Source: Faecalicatena contorta
Lineage (GTDB): Bacteria > Bacillota > Clostridia > Lachnospirales > Lachnospiraceae
Reading direction: 5' to 3'
DNA: 64,000 nt
Assembly: GCF_021531895.1 (NCBI RefSeq)
Contig: NZ_JAFBIX010000012.1
Location: 1-64,000, forward strand
Every line of letters starts with the position of its first letter. Within the stretch, counting starts at the first letter, position 1. The notes beneath the pieces were generated by a model that was not told where the DNA came from, made no database searches, and was given only the letters and a program-made list of their open reading frames with translations. A program made the translations under genes and the position numbers. Positions 27,946 to 37,281 of this stretch are shown here, one piece after another.

Positions 27946-29280
27946 CTATGGTTCCAGTCTGCTTAAATCTCGTGGAAACAATGTGGTCTCTCTTACATTG
28001 TCTTCCCCGATCAGTTTCATTGTCAGACGTTCCAGCCCGATTCCGATTCCACCATGTGGCGGCATTCCATGCTTGAATGTTGCAAGATACTGTTCCATTC
28101 CCTCCTGAGACATTCCCCTTGCCTCAATCTTATCTGTCAGCATCTTGTAATCGTGAATACGCTGTCCGCCGGTCGTAATCTCCATACCACGGAACAAAAG
28201 GTCAAAACTCAGAGTATATCTGGTATCCTCTGGATCATCCATTGCATAGAACGGACGTTTCTTTGACGGATAATGAGTCACAAATACAAAATCACTGCCC
28301 CATTCTTCTTTCGCATACTGACTGATCAATTGTTCCTCTTCCGGTTCCAGATCAAATGGATTTCTCATCTTGTGCTGATACTTCTTAGCAACTTTTTCTT
28401 TGATTTCGCTGAAACGAACCGCCGGAATCTTGTCAACTTTTGGAAGCGTAACGCCTAATATTTTCAATTCCTTTGCATATTCTTTTTCTAACAATTCCAT
28501 AGCATATTGAAGATATCCAGTCTCCATCGCCATAATATCTTCAAATCCGTCAATATACCCCATCTCAAAATCGAGACTGGTATATTCATTCAGATGGCGC
28601 TTGGTATTATGTTTCTCAGCACGGAATACAGGAGCCGTCTCGAACACTCTGTCAAACACTCCTACCATCATCTGTTTATAGAACTGTGGGCTCTGGGCAA
28701 GTACTGCCGGTCTATGAAAATATTCCAGTTTAAAGATGTTGGCACCGCCTTCTGCACCTTTTGCTCCAATCTTTGGTGTATGAATCTCTGTAAATCCCTG
28801 ACTATACAAGAAATCTCTAAATGCTCTGGTAAGTCCCTCCTGAATTCTGAATTTGGCACGTTCTCTGACATTACGAAGTGCTATCGAACGATAGTTAAGT
28901 TTTGCTTCCAGAGAAGTATTCAGTTTCCATTTAGAAATAGCCAAAGGCATCATCTCATCAACAGGTTCACTCAAGATACGAAGCGTCTCCATACGAATCT
29001 CAATTCCATTCGGAGCCTTTTCATTCTCTTCCAACACACCTTCTACTTCTATCGTTGCTGCTTCTTTGATATCTTTCAAATCAAATTTGGCAATTCCTTC
29101 TTCATACACTCCCTGAAGAAGTCCTTCTCTTTTTCTCAGAACTACAAAAGCCACTGTGCCCATATCACGAATTGTATGAACCGCACCTTTAACTTTTACT
29201 TTCTGTCCAGGTTTTACCTGTTCTAGCAATTCACTGATTTCTAGCGTTTCTTTTGGTTTTACTCCTGTTAAATAATCCAT
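27946..29280 (-). CDS. aspS: Non-discriminating aspartyl-tRNA synthetase (archaeal type)
   Basis: 444 residues: an OB-fold anticodon domain (about 15-115) followed directly by the class II catalytic core with motif 2 VFRAEKHNTKRH and motif 3 GIGLERL near the end. The GAD insertion of the usual bacterial AspRS is missing, which marks the archaeal-like AspRS2 group that charges both tRNA-Asp and tRNA-Asn. GatCAB, encoded downstream, then turns Asp-tRNA(Asn) into Asn-tRNA(Asn). The ATG 8 bases after AGGAGG is chosen over an upstream start. A T-box leader precedes it. Confidence 0.93.
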   Translation of the reverse strand: MDYLTGVKPKETLEISELLEQVKPGQKVKVKGAVHTIRDMGTVAFVVLRKREGLLQGVYEEGIAKFDLKDIKEAATIEVEGVLEENEKAPNGIEIRMETLRILSEPVDEMMPLAISKWKLNTSLEAKLNYRSIALRNVRERAKFRIQEGLTRAFRDFLYSQGFTEIHTPKIGAKGAEGGANIFKLEYFHRPAVLAQSPQFYKQMMVGVFDRVFETAPVFRAEKHNTKRHLNEYTSLDFEMGYIDGFEDIMAMETGYLQYAMELLEKEYAKELKILGVTLPKVDKIPAVRFSEIKEKVAKKYQHKMRNPFDLEPEEEQLISQYAKEEWGSDFVFVTHYPSKKRPFYAMDDPEDTRYTLSFDLLFRGMEITTGGQRIHDYKMLTDKIEARGMSQEGMEQYLATFKHGMPPHGGIGIGLERLTMKLIGEDNVRETTLFPRDLSRLEP

Positions 29281-29333
29281 GCTTTTTTCCTCCTTTTCTT
29301 CCCGGGACGAACAGCCGATAAATATCAAAAAAA

Positions 29334-29597
29334 CGTCCCGGAATACATACGTATTCCGGGACGGATATCATCTTCGCTATCCGCGGTACCACCCGCATTG
29401 AACCTGTATCAGGTTCCTCTCTTACGCGTAACGTGCGCCAACGTACTGACCTACTTAAGTTCAACCAGTCTGCTCCAGAGTGTTCCCTATCGTTCTTATT
29501 CCTCAAGGGGCGCTCTCAGTCGGTGACGCCTCATTCCTGTCAAGTTCCAAAGAACAGAGTCTCTTTCAACGCTTTACTTTAATAAATTAAAATTTGT
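29334..29597 (-). promoter_or_regulatory. T-box leader of aspS-gatCAB, probable Asn specifier
   Basis: On the minus strand the leader has stem I features ending in CTCTGGAGC, the T-box GGTGGTACCGC near 29382-29393, and a strong terminator CGTCCCGGAATAC with its complement (29334-29363) followed by T's. The probable specifier is AAC (Asn) in AAGAACGATAGGG; GAA and GAT overlap or adjoin it. Asn starvation would then switch on AspRS and GatCAB. A promoter (TTGCAA 29626-29631, 17 bp, TAACAT 29603-29608) lies upstream. T-box identity is firm, specifier inferred. Confidence 0.92.
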
Positions 29598-29645
29598 TAT
29601 ATATGTTATCACATGTATTTTCTGATTGCAAGCAAAAAATCATAC

Positions 29646-29673
29646 TTGCACATTTTTTACTGAAAGATATAAT
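29646..29673 (+). promoter_or_regulatory. Promoter of the ClC channel gene
   Basis: TTGCAC (29646-29651), 16 bp, perfect TATAAT (29668-29673). Confidence 0.65.
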
Positions 29674-29710
29674 GAAATAGAGAGAATATCAAGGAATGAG
29701 GGTTATCACC

Positions 29711-30985
29711 GTGTTAAAAACATTAATAAAACATATTTCAAAATATTATAAAGACACCTTTTTGCTTGCAGTTGCCGGTCTGGTCATTGGAATTCTGGTA
29801 GGTATTATTGATGCTGCTTTTGGAACCATTCTTTTTAAATGTACCGCCATCAGAGAACGATACTTCTGGTATCTTCTTCCATTTCTGCCAGCCACAGGGG
29901 CCTTTATCTGTCTGATCTATAAGCGCTTTGGGAAAAATGCCAACAAAGGAATGAAGCTGGTCTTTGAAGTCGGTTTTGGTCATAAAGTAGGTCTTCCGAT
30001 ACGGATGGTTCCACTGTCAATGATTGCCACCTGGTTAACTCATCTGTTCGGCGGAAGTGCCGGAAGAGAAGGCGTTGCGGTACAGATCGGAGCTGCTGTC
30101 TCTAATAATGTCGGTCGCCTGATTGATAAAGTAACTAATATAAAGGACAGTCAGAAAATGTTCCTGATCACGGGTATGGCTGCTGGATTTGCAGGACTAT
30201 TCTGCACTCCACTTGCCGCCATCTTTTTTGCATTGGAAGTCCTCGTCGCCGGAAAGCTGGAATATCACGCACTGATTCCGGCAACGGTTGCCTCTTTAAG
30301 TGCTGCCTATACTTCCCGTGCATTGGGACTTCGCAAATTCTACATCAATATTTTAGACACATTGAACATCCATCCTTCAAATTATGATATTGTTTTACTT
30401 CTAAAAATCGCCCTTATGGGACTGATCTTTGGTGCTGTTGGATCTCTGTTTGCCTTGCTTCTGCGTTATATGCGATTGAAATTAATGTTTGCTTTTTCTT
30501 CTCCATTGAAGAAAGCCATCATCATGGGCATTATTCTTGCCGTCTTAATGGCACTTCTTCATCAGGGAAGATATTGCGGTACAGGATCTAATCTAACTGC
30601 TCTCTGTTTTGGTGGAGATGAAAATGTCATATATTTTTACGACTGGCTTTTGAAGATGCTGCTCACAATTCTGACATTATCTTCTGGATTTATGGGCGGA
30701 GAGGTTGCTCCACTTTTTTCCATCGGTTCCTGCCTCGGTTATGTGATTGCTCCAATGCTTGGATTAGATCCGATGTTTGGTGCTGCACTGGGATTTGCTG
30801 CTGTCTTCAGCAGTGGAACCAATACATTGTTAGCCGCAATTTTGGTAGGCGTAGAAAGCTTCGGCTATTCTATGCTTCCATTTTTCTCAGTCGTATGCTT
30901 TATTTCATTTATCTTTAACTTTAATAATTCCATTTTCACGTCACAAAAAAGTATCTTCAAGCAATATGGGGACGGGGGTTTTTGA
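29711..30985 (+). CDS. ClC-type voltage-gated chloride channel family protein
   Basis: 424 residues, about ten membrane helices. The selectivity-filter region reads FGGSAGREGVAVQIGAAV (about 109-126), matching the ClC GREGP motif with Val in place of Pro, and GFMGGEVAPLFSIG (about 316) is the second filter segment. The gating Glu of GREG is present. It lacks cytoplasmic CBS domains. Chloride or fluoride movement is possible. I prefer the GTG start 8 bases after GAGGG; an ATG five codons upstream has its ribosome site touching the codon. Confidence 0.88.
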   Translation: MLKTLIKHISKYYKDTFLLAVAGLVIGILVGIIDAAFGTILFKCTAIRERYFWYLLPFLPATGAFICLIYKRFGKNANKGMKLVFEVGFGHKVGLPIRMVPLSMIATWLTHLFGGSAGREGVAVQIGAAVSNNVGRLIDKVTNIKDSQKMFLITGMAAGFAGLFCTPLAAIFFALEVLVAGKLEYHALIPATVASLSAAYTSRALGLRKFYINILDTLNIHPSNYDIVLLLKIALMGLIFGAVGSLFALLLRYMRLKLMFAFSSPLKKAIIMGIILAVLMALLHQGRYCGTGSNLTALCFGGDENVIYFYDWLLKMLLTILTLSSGFMGGEVAPLFSIGSCLGYVIAPMLGLDPMFGAALGFAAVFSSGTNTLLAAILVGVESFGYSMLPFFSVVCFISFIFNFNNSIFTSQKSIFKQYGDGGF

Positions 30986-31003
30986 AAAATCCCCGTCCCA
31001 TTT
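30965..31003. terminator. Bidirectional terminator
   Basis: ATGGGGACGGGG and CCCCGTCCCAT pair across the end of the ClC gene, with T-runs on both strands, between two converging genes. Confidence 0.85.
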
Positions 31004-31890
31004 TACTTTTCTTCAACTGTAATCATATTTTTCACAATATCTTTATTCACCTGATATACCATTTTGGAATCCTTTTCCATAATATAACGATATGTACCAG
31101 ATTCCTCTACATTCCCAATATATACAGTAAATGTTTCTTCTTTTTCTGTTGAAGAGTCCTGATAAGTTGCAACTGCCGTAATCCTGTTTTCTTCGTCCAG
31201 ACCGTATTGTAGAAGCTTTTCTTCTGTTACGTGGTAATCTACACATTCTGTCAGAGACAAGGTCCCGAATCCACCTGCCAGCTCTCCTAACTCTCCTTCT
31301 TCTTCATATGTATCGGTCATTCCATCTTCTGTAACTTCTACTTTTTTCAGATTACCGCTTCCAATAGACGGAACTGAATCGTTCTCTACGAGTCCAGACA
31401 GATCAAATTGAAGGCTGGTTACCAAATCACTGGTAATCGTATACACTTTCTTTGTATCATTAATAGTCACATAATAATTTTCACCAGTAGTATTTCCAAT
31501 GTACAGAATGCTTTCTTCTTCGTCTTCTGTGGTATAACGAATGGTATATGCCGGCTCCTCCAATCCATAATCCGCAAGATCATCTGGGTTGTCTAACTCT
31601 CGAACGGCTGACAGATTCTCCACTTTCGATACAATATCCTCTACTGTGGTCTGATTCATCGGAATCTCTTGATCTGCTTCATAATACCATATTCCATCTT
31701 CTTTTTTGAAGGCCATAGTATCTGTCCCATCTGTATAAGACAATCCCAACAATTTCACTTCCTCGGTGACAGCAATCTTTTCTTCCTCTTCCCTGGAATT
31801 CTTCTGATTCCAGAAGCGAAGACCAATATACAAGATTGCTAAAACCACAAGAATTCCTACTAATATTAACATACTTTTTTTCTGCTTCAT
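31003..31890 (-). CDS. DUF4340 domain protein
   Basis: 295 residues with an N-terminal membrane anchor (about 6-24) and an extracellular DUF4340 region with repeated beta segments (for example YGLEEPAYTIRY about residue 105). In many Firmicutes and Bacteroidetes it accompanies GldA/F/G-like ABC systems, as here, 19 bp after the GldG-like gene. The role is unknown; an accessory of the transporter is likely. The start is the ATG after AGGAAAG, not the longer open frame upstream. Confidence 0.85.
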   Translation of the reverse strand: MKQKKSMLILVGILVVLAILYIGLRFWNQKNSREEEEKIAVTEEVKLLGLSYTDGTDTMAFKKEDGIWYYEADQEIPMNQTTVEDIVSKVENLSAVRELDNPDDLADYGLEEPAYTIRYTTEDEEESILYIGNTTGENYYVTINDTKKVYTITSDLVTSLQFDLSGLVENDSVPSIGSGNLKKVEVTEDGMTDTYEEEGELGELAGGFGTLSLTECVDYHVTEEKLLQYGLDEENRITAVATYQDSSTEKEETFTVYIGNVEESGTYRYIMEKDSKMVYQVNKDIVKNMITVEEK

Positions 31891-31909
31891 GAATCTTTCC
31901 TTTCCTATG

Positions 31910-33346
31910 CTATGCTTTTCTTCTCTTCCACCAACGCACGAATCCAAACACCAATATAATGAGTGAAATTCCAAAAATCACAAGCAGGCTTATAATTCCG
32001 GCATGCTGCATGGTATTATAAGTTACTTCCAGACTCTTTGGCTCAATTGCCACATTCTGCACATCATCAAAATTAGCAGACAATGCATTCATGAATAAAT
32101 CTAGGTTCTCCAATGTCGAAAAGCTATCTGTAATCTGAGCATCGATCATACTGTCAGCAGAGATTACTGTAAGACGGCTCTCCATATCTTTTTCCTTGTT
32201 CGTCTCTTCACTGTCTTCTTCATCCTCTGCTCCGACACTTTCAACAGCGACAGCTCCCAACGTATATGTTCCCTGCTTTTCTTCATCTTCGGTGACAGCA
32301 TAAGCCTCAGAAGATGTAGTCATGAATGATGTCACAGTGATTGTCTCTCTTGCAGGATCTGTCACATGAAATCCATGTGCATTTACCAAAAGTACCATTC
32401 CAGAAGACATTCCTTTCATCATTTCTTCTGATCCATTGATCTGAGGGAAAATATAGTAATAATTTCCCTGATAACATCTCTGCATATCAGCAATATAGCC
32501 ATCCTCACACTCCATGCCATATTCTTCAAGAAGTGTATCAAGATTCGGAGTCGCATCATCTGTCTCTCCCAGCATTAGGAACACATCTCCACCTTTTGAC
32601 ATGTAATTTTCAATCAACGTCTTTTCATCTTCTGTGATATCTTTCATTGGAGCATATAGAAACAACAAATCACAATCCTCTGGTATCTCACCTTGCATCA
32701 TCAGATTCAACTCTTCTTCTGCCATGTTATTCTTTCCCAGCAGATCTGATACTGATGTAGAGAATGTATTCTCTCCATGTCCTGTCGTATAATATATTTT
32801 TTTTATCGTATCACTGGTCACATAATTGACAGCACTGGTAAGCTGTCCTTCTCCGTCAAATTCAGTCGCAGAAACACTGCCCGTCATATAATAGGAATAC
32901 TCATCATACACTAAAATGTCCCCAAAGGAAACGGAAGTACTTTTCCCTGTCTTTTCGCTGGTAATCAAGATCGTATCTGAATCCACATTGTTTTCTGTAA
33001 GTTCAGAAGGATGCAATACCGGATCAATCCATTCCACTTCAATATTGTCAGATAATTCAGCATATTTCTTAAGAAACGTTTTTATACGTTCATCTGTGGA
33101 ATCTTTCTCTGCAAATACCTGAAAGGAAATTTTCTGGTCCAATTTTTTCAGCAAATCTTTTGTTGTATCTGAAATCTCATATATCTTATTGTCGCTGACA
33201 TCAATACTGCGAATACTTTCTGGCAGCTGTCCGGCTATTAGATTTATTACAACTGCAATCGCAATCACCAGTGCAATCATGCCAACACTGTAACTTCCAT
33301 TCCTGGAAGTCCCACTTCTAAAAATCTTCTTTATTTTTTCCAGCAT
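31910..33346 (-). CDS. GldG-like ABC transporter auxiliary protein
   Basis: 478 residues with one N-terminal membrane helix (about 22-42), a large extracellular domain of the ABC-type uncharacterised transport (GldG/ABC_transp_aux) family (about 45-440), including YYTTGHGEN (about 187) and MLGETDD segments, and a C-terminal membrane helix (about 450-470). It follows the permease at 9 bp. In gliding bacteria GldG works with GldA and GldF; here export of an unknown substrate or a surface role is more likely. Confidence 0.88.
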   Translation of the reverse strand: MLEKIKKIFRSGTSRNGSYSVGMIALVIAIAVVINLIAGQLPESIRSIDVSDNKIYEISDTTKDLLKKLDQKISFQVFAEKDSTDERIKTFLKKYAELSDNIEVEWIDPVLHPSELTENNVDSDTILITSEKTGKSTSVSFGDILVYDEYSYYMTGSVSATEFDGEGQLTSAVNYVTSDTIKKIYYTTGHGENTFSTSVSDLLGKNNMAEEELNLMMQGEIPEDCDLLFLYAPMKDITEDEKTLIENYMSKGGDVFLMLGETDDATPNLDTLLEEYGMECEDGYIADMQRCYQGNYYYIFPQINGSEEMMKGMSSGMVLLVNAHGFHVTDPARETITVTSFMTTSSEAYAVTEDEEKQGTYTLGAVAVESVGAEDEEDSEETNKEKDMESRLTVISADSMIDAQITDSFSTLENLDLFMNALSANFDDVQNVAIEPKSLEVTYNTMQHAGIISLLVIFGISLIILVFGFVRWWKRRKA

Positions 33347-33355
33347 AATTTCCTC

Positions 33356-34222
33356 CTAACTCCAACGTCTTTTCTGTATCATCTGCATGGTAAAGAAAAG
33401 GAATACTGCAATGAGCGTCAGATATAATATTACTCCGCTTACATCCAGAAGATGATTAGATGCCACACTATTAAATACATTCGTAAGATCTGCTTTTCCC
33501 AGTATCTCAGACAACAGGCTCTCGAACAGGGTCGACTTTATCATATAGGTAATCACACATCCGACCATTGCAGCCAGTTCCAACGCTACACTGATCACCC
33601 AGTTTTTCGTCATCTGCCATACAGCAAATACCACACAGGATAAAATCACAATGATTCCAAGCATATTTGCCAGCGCAGAGGTCGGAAGGAAATCTAGGAT
33701 TCCACTCCAAAGGTACAACACCATCAATACTCCAAACGTCCCAATCGCTGCTATGATAACACTCTCCGTCAACGAGGAAATAAACATCCCGATAGCGATA
33801 TATACACATCCCAATAAAAACAGTAAAAAGACAGAAAGATAATCAATCACAATATACGCTGTCCCTTGTGTCTTAATAATCAGCGGAAAAATCAGATAAA
33901 TCGCGCATGGAATCGACAGAATAGTTACCATAGCCAGATATTTTCCCATTACAACTTGAAACAAACTAACCGGAGCAGTCAATAGCATCTGATCCGTTTT
34001 GTTCTTACGTTCCTCAGCAAAGCTTCGCATGGTAAGAATCGGAATTGCAATTAGATAGATAAATATAGTTGCAGACAATACATATGAAAAATACGGGTAT
34101 CCATAATTCAGGTTATATGCCATAAAATACACTCCGGTAAATGCCACTAAAAATGCGATAAATACATAACCTATCATGGAATGAAAATAGGATTTCAGTT
34201 CTCGTCTATAGATTGCCCTCAT
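33356..34222 (-). CDS. ABC-2 type permease (GldF-like)
   Basis: 288 residues with six membrane segments. The start MRAIYRRELKSYFHSMIGYV and the segment MRSFAEERKNKTDQMLLTAPVS (split here: TMRSFAEERK, about 64-73) are typical of ABC-2/GldF permeases. Its ATG overlaps the stop of the ATPase gene (ATGA), so the two are translationally coupled. Confidence 0.92.
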   Translation of the reverse strand: MRAIYRRELKSYFHSMIGYVFIAFLVAFTGVYFMAYNLNYGYPYFSYVLSATIFIYLIAIPILTMRSFAEERKNKTDQMLLTAPVSLFQVVMGKYLAMVTILSIPCAIYLIFPLIIKTQGTAYIVIDYLSVFLLFLLGCVYIAIGMFISSLTESVIIAAIGTFGVLMVLYLWSGILDFLPTSALANMLGIIVILSCVVFAVWQMTKNWVISVALELAAMVGCVITYMIKSTLFESLLSEILGKADLTNVFNSVASNHLLDVSGVILYLTLIAVFLFFTMQMIQKRRWS

Positions 34223-35187
34223 TGTCTCTTATCCCCTTTCTTAAACTTACTACTGTTTCCTTCTTGTGTCAGTTCAAGGAAAATCTCTTCTAATGAAGAT
34301 TTATTCAGTTTTAATGTTAAAAGCGGTAATTTTTCTCCGGCAAATGCAAAAAAGAGCTTCTCCCTGATATCTATCTGCCCCTTTACTTCAATCTCCGCAA
34401 TCAAGGTCTGATGATCCGTCTTTTTATATTTTACTTTTCTTATTTCCGGTATCTTATTCAAAATTCTCTTTACTGCTTCTTCCGTCTCTTTTGCTTCTAT
34501 CTCAACATGATTCGTCCCACTCATCAAATTTTCCAGATTCTCAGGAGTATCACTCGCTACAAGGTGCCCATTTGCAATAATCAAAATATAATCACACACT
34601 TCTCTTACCTCAGCAAGAATATGCGAACTTAAGATCACCGTATGATTCTTAGCGAGTTTACGAATCAGTTCACGAATCTCTATAATTTGCTTTGGATCCA
34701 GACCTACCGTAGGTTCATCCAGAATAATAATCTCTGGAAATCCTAAGATAGCCTGTGCCAGCCCTACTCTCTGCTTGTATCCTTTGGATAGATTATTGAT
34801 CAGACGATCCTTCACAGGCTGCAGTTTCGTAAGTTTCATAACTGCCCCGATCTGTGCTTCTCTCTCTTTCTTCGGTATCTTTTTCAACTCTGCGGCAAAT
34901 CGAAGATATTCCATTACCGTCATCTCTGTATACAGAGGTGGTATCTCTGGCAGATAGCCAACACACCTTTTTGCCTCTTCAGGCTCTTTCAAAATATCAT
35001 GCCCGTTAATCAGTACCTGCCCTTCTGTAGCCCCCAAATATCCTGTCATAATATTCATTGTAGTTGATTTTCCAGCCCCATTTGGTCCAAGAAAGCCATA
35101 GATCTGCCCTTTTTTCACTGTAAAATTCAGATGATCCACTGCCAGATGCCTGCCATATCTCTTCGTAAGATTCTTTACTTCTATCAA
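34219..35187 (-). CDS. ABC transporter ATPase (GldA-like)
   Basis: 322 residues with Walker A GPNGAGKS (about 37), signature LSKGYKQRVGLAQA (about 132) and Walker B IIILDEPTVGLDP (about 152). The C-terminal extension (about 220-322) is usual in ABC-2 ATPases. The start is a TTG 7 bases after AGGAGG; a second in-frame TTG upstream would place the ribosome site inside the gene. First gene of the four-gene ATPase, permease, GldG and DUF4340 operon. Confidence 0.92.
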   Translation of the reverse strand: MIEVKNLTKRYGRHLAVDHLNFTVKKGQIYGFLGPNGAGKSTTMNIMTGYLGATEGQVLINGHDILKEPEEAKRCVGYLPEIPPLYTEMTVMEYLRFAAELKKIPKKEREAQIGAVMKLTKLQPVKDRLINNLSKGYKQRVGLAQAILGFPEIIILDEPTVGLDPKQIIEIRELIRKLAKNHTVILSSHILAEVREVCDYILIIANGHLVASDTPENLENLMSGTNHVEIEAKETEEAVKRILNKIPEIRKVKYKKTDHQTLIAEIEVKGQIDIREKLFFAFAGEKLPLLTLKLNKSSLEEIFLELTQEGNSSKFKKGDKRQ

Positions 35188-35372
35188 TGTCTCTCCTCCT
35201 ATCAAACAAAATCTTCTACCAATATAAGGGAATCCCTCGAAAAGTATGTGATGATTTTATGTTTATTCTGTGAATTCCTTCGTCAAAATAATGCTCTTTT
35301 TATTGCACTTCCTTTTCAAAAATCCTATAATGATTTTAGATTTATTATTTTTGACATCGGAGATTATGCATA

Positions 35373-35924
35373 ATGGACAACTTAGATAAAACTCGAAATA
35401 GATTCATCGATTCTTTAAAACAACTAATGGGAAAAAAGCCACTAGACAAAATAACTGTAAAAGAGATTGTCGAGACCAGTGGCATGACACGCCAAACTTT
35501 TTATAGAAATTTTAAAGACAAGTATGATCTGGTCAACTGGCATTTTAGCCAGCTCGCCGATCGTTCTTTTCGTCAGATGGGTTCCGGCTGCACATTAAAA
35601 GAAGGGCTTATTAAGAAATTCCAGTTTATTCAAAATGAAAAACGTTTCTTTATTTCCGCCTTTCAATCCCGTGACTACAATTCACTGATGCAATATGACT
35701 ATGAATGTATTCTGGAATTTTATACCAATATAATTAAAGAAAAAACCGGAAAATCCCCCAATCGTGACATTGTCTTTCTCTTAGAAATGTATTGTCGTGG
35801 TTCGATTGATATGACGGTCGAATGGGTGCGAAAAAACATGAATATGGAACCAGAAGAGATTGCCAATCTACTGATTCTCGCACTTCCAAGACCTTTGGAA
35901 GAATTATTTTCTGATATTTGTTAA
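35373..35924 (+). CDS. TetR family transcriptional regulator (DhaS-like)
   Basis: 183 residues. The N-terminal helix-turn-helix is clear: ITVKEIVETSGMTRQTFYRNFKDKYDLVNW (about residues 27-56, given in part). The C-terminal part resembles the TetR_C_8 domain of DhaS-type regulators. It lies divergent from the ABC operon and 120 bp before fucO, so it may control either. A terminator follows it. Confidence 0.9.
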   Translation: MDNLDKTRNRFIDSLKQLMGKKPLDKITVKEIVETSGMTRQTFYRNFKDKYDLVNWHFSQLADRSFRQMGSGCTLKEGLIKKFQFIQNEKRFFISAFQSRDYNSLMQYDYECILEFYTNIIKEKTGKSPNRDIVFLLEMYCRGSIDMTVEWVRKNMNMEPEEIANLLILALPRPLEELFSDIC

Positions 35925-35943
35925 ATCTATACGTTACACATTT

Positions 35944-35977
35944 AGCCACTTGTCACTTTTGTGACAGGTGGCTTTTT
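35944..35977 (+). terminator. Terminator after the TetR gene
   Basis: Stem AGCCACTTGTCAC/GTGACAGGTGGCT around TTTT, followed by TTTTT. Confidence 0.88.
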
Positions 35978-36046
35978 CTGTAACTTTTCTTGATTTCAGC
36001 ACATTGTTATAATTATGACAAAGCAATTATAAAGGAGAGATGCATT

Positions 36047-37195
36047 ATGTCAAACAGGTTTGTTTTAAATGAAACATCCTATCATGGAGCTGGTGCAATC
36101 AATGACATTGCAACCGAAGCTAAAACCAGAGGATTCCAAAAAGCTTTTGTATGTTCGGATCCTGATCTCGTAAAATTTGGTGTTACCCAAAAAGTACTGA
36201 ATGTATTAGATCAAAATGATCTCGAATATATACTCTATTCCAACATCAAACCAAATCCAACCATCGAAAATGTTCAGACAGGTGTGGAAGCTTTCAAAAA
36301 ATCTAATGCAGATTATATTATCGCTATTGGCGGTGGTTCCTCCATGGATACTGCAAAAGCAGTCGGCATTATCATTGCGAACCCAGAGCATGAAGATGTG
36401 AGAAGTCTGGAAGGTGCCGTTAATACACCCAATAAATCTATTCCAATTATTGCAGTTCCTACTACAGCTGGAACTGCTGCCGAAGTCACTATTAACTATG
36501 TTATTACAGATGTTGAAAAAAGCAGAAAATTCGTGTGTGTTGACCCACATGATATCCCTGTAATTGCAATTATTGATCCAGATATGATGTCTAGTATGCC
36601 AAAAGGACTGACCGCTGCAACTGGTATGGATGCTCTGACACACGCCATCGAAGGATACATTACTGCTGGCGCATGGGAATTATCCGATATGTTCCACATC
36701 AAGGCTATTGAAATCATCTCCCGCTCTTTGAGAGGTGCTGTTGCAAATACTCCGGAAGGACGTGCTGATATGGCTCTGGGACAGTATGTTGCCGGTATGG
36801 GCTTCTCCAACGTAGGTCTTGGAATTGTTCATTCCATGGCTCATACACTTGGCGCAAAATATGATACTCCACATGGAATTGCAAACGCAATTTTGCTTCC
36901 AACCGTTATGGAATACAATGCAGAAGCAACTGGAACTAAATATAGAGATATCGCAATCGCTATGGGTGTTGAAGGTGTCGAAAATATGTCTCAGGAAGAA
37001 TACAGAAAAGCTGCCGTCGATGCAGTTAAGAAACTGGCCGAAGACGTCGGAATTCCAAAAGATCTAAAAGACATTGTAAAAGAAGAAGATATTCCATTCC
37101 TGGCGGCATCCGCATATGCAGATGCCTGCCGCCCAGGTAATCCAAAAGAGACTTCCGTGGAAGATATCGCTGCCCTGTTCCGGTCTTTGTTATAG
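36047..37195 (+). CDS. fucO: Lactaldehyde reductase / iron-containing alcohol dehydrogenase
   Basis: 382 residues, the same length as FucO. It has the NAD-binding GGGSSMDTAKA motif (about 97-107) and the metal ligands in GMDALTHAIEGY (Asp, His about 196/200) and GIVHSMAHTLGAKYDTPHG (His about 263 and 277). It should reduce lactaldehyde to 1,2-propanediol at the end of fucose or rhamnose fermentation. No fucose genes lie nearby. The ATG after AAAGGAG fits; a perfect TATAAT lies at 36009-36014. Substrate assignment is by similarity. Confidence 0.87.
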   Translation: MSNRFVLNETSYHGAGAINDIATEAKTRGFQKAFVCSDPDLVKFGVTQKVLNVLDQNDLEYILYSNIKPNPTIENVQTGVEAFKKSNADYIIAIGGGSSMDTAKAVGIIIANPEHEDVRSLEGAVNTPNKSIPIIAVPTTAGTAAEVTINYVITDVEKSRKFVCVDPHDIPVIAIIDPDMMSSMPKGLTAATGMDALTHAIEGYITAGAWELSDMFHIKAIEIISRSLRGAVANTPEGRADMALGQYVAGMGFSNVGLGIVHSMAHTLGAKYDTPHGIANAILLPTVMEYNAEATGTKYRDIAIAMGVEGVENMSQEEYRKAAVDAVKKLAEDVGIPKDLKDIVKEEDIPFLAASAYADACRPGNPKETSVEDIAALFRSLL

Positions 37196-37281
37196 GATTT
37201 TGATGGGGATGTTTGAATAAGTAGAATGGGTACGGGGCGAGGAAGGAGATACTATCTCACTTTTCTTCGTCCCCAATACCA

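Noticed and set aside
28507-29226. 239-codon frame on the plus strand opposite aspS
   Set aside because: Antisense shadow of the synthetase gene, Phe/Ser-rich and without a start signal.
29231-29506. 91-codon open frame upstream of aspS
   Set aside because: It is made of the T-box leader and its terminator read as protein; the composition is Arg-rich and without homologous pattern.
35990-36046. N-terminal extension of fucO to the first ATG
   Set aside because: The extension contains the TATAAT box and the ribosome binding site; the chosen ATG gives the standard 382-residue FucO.
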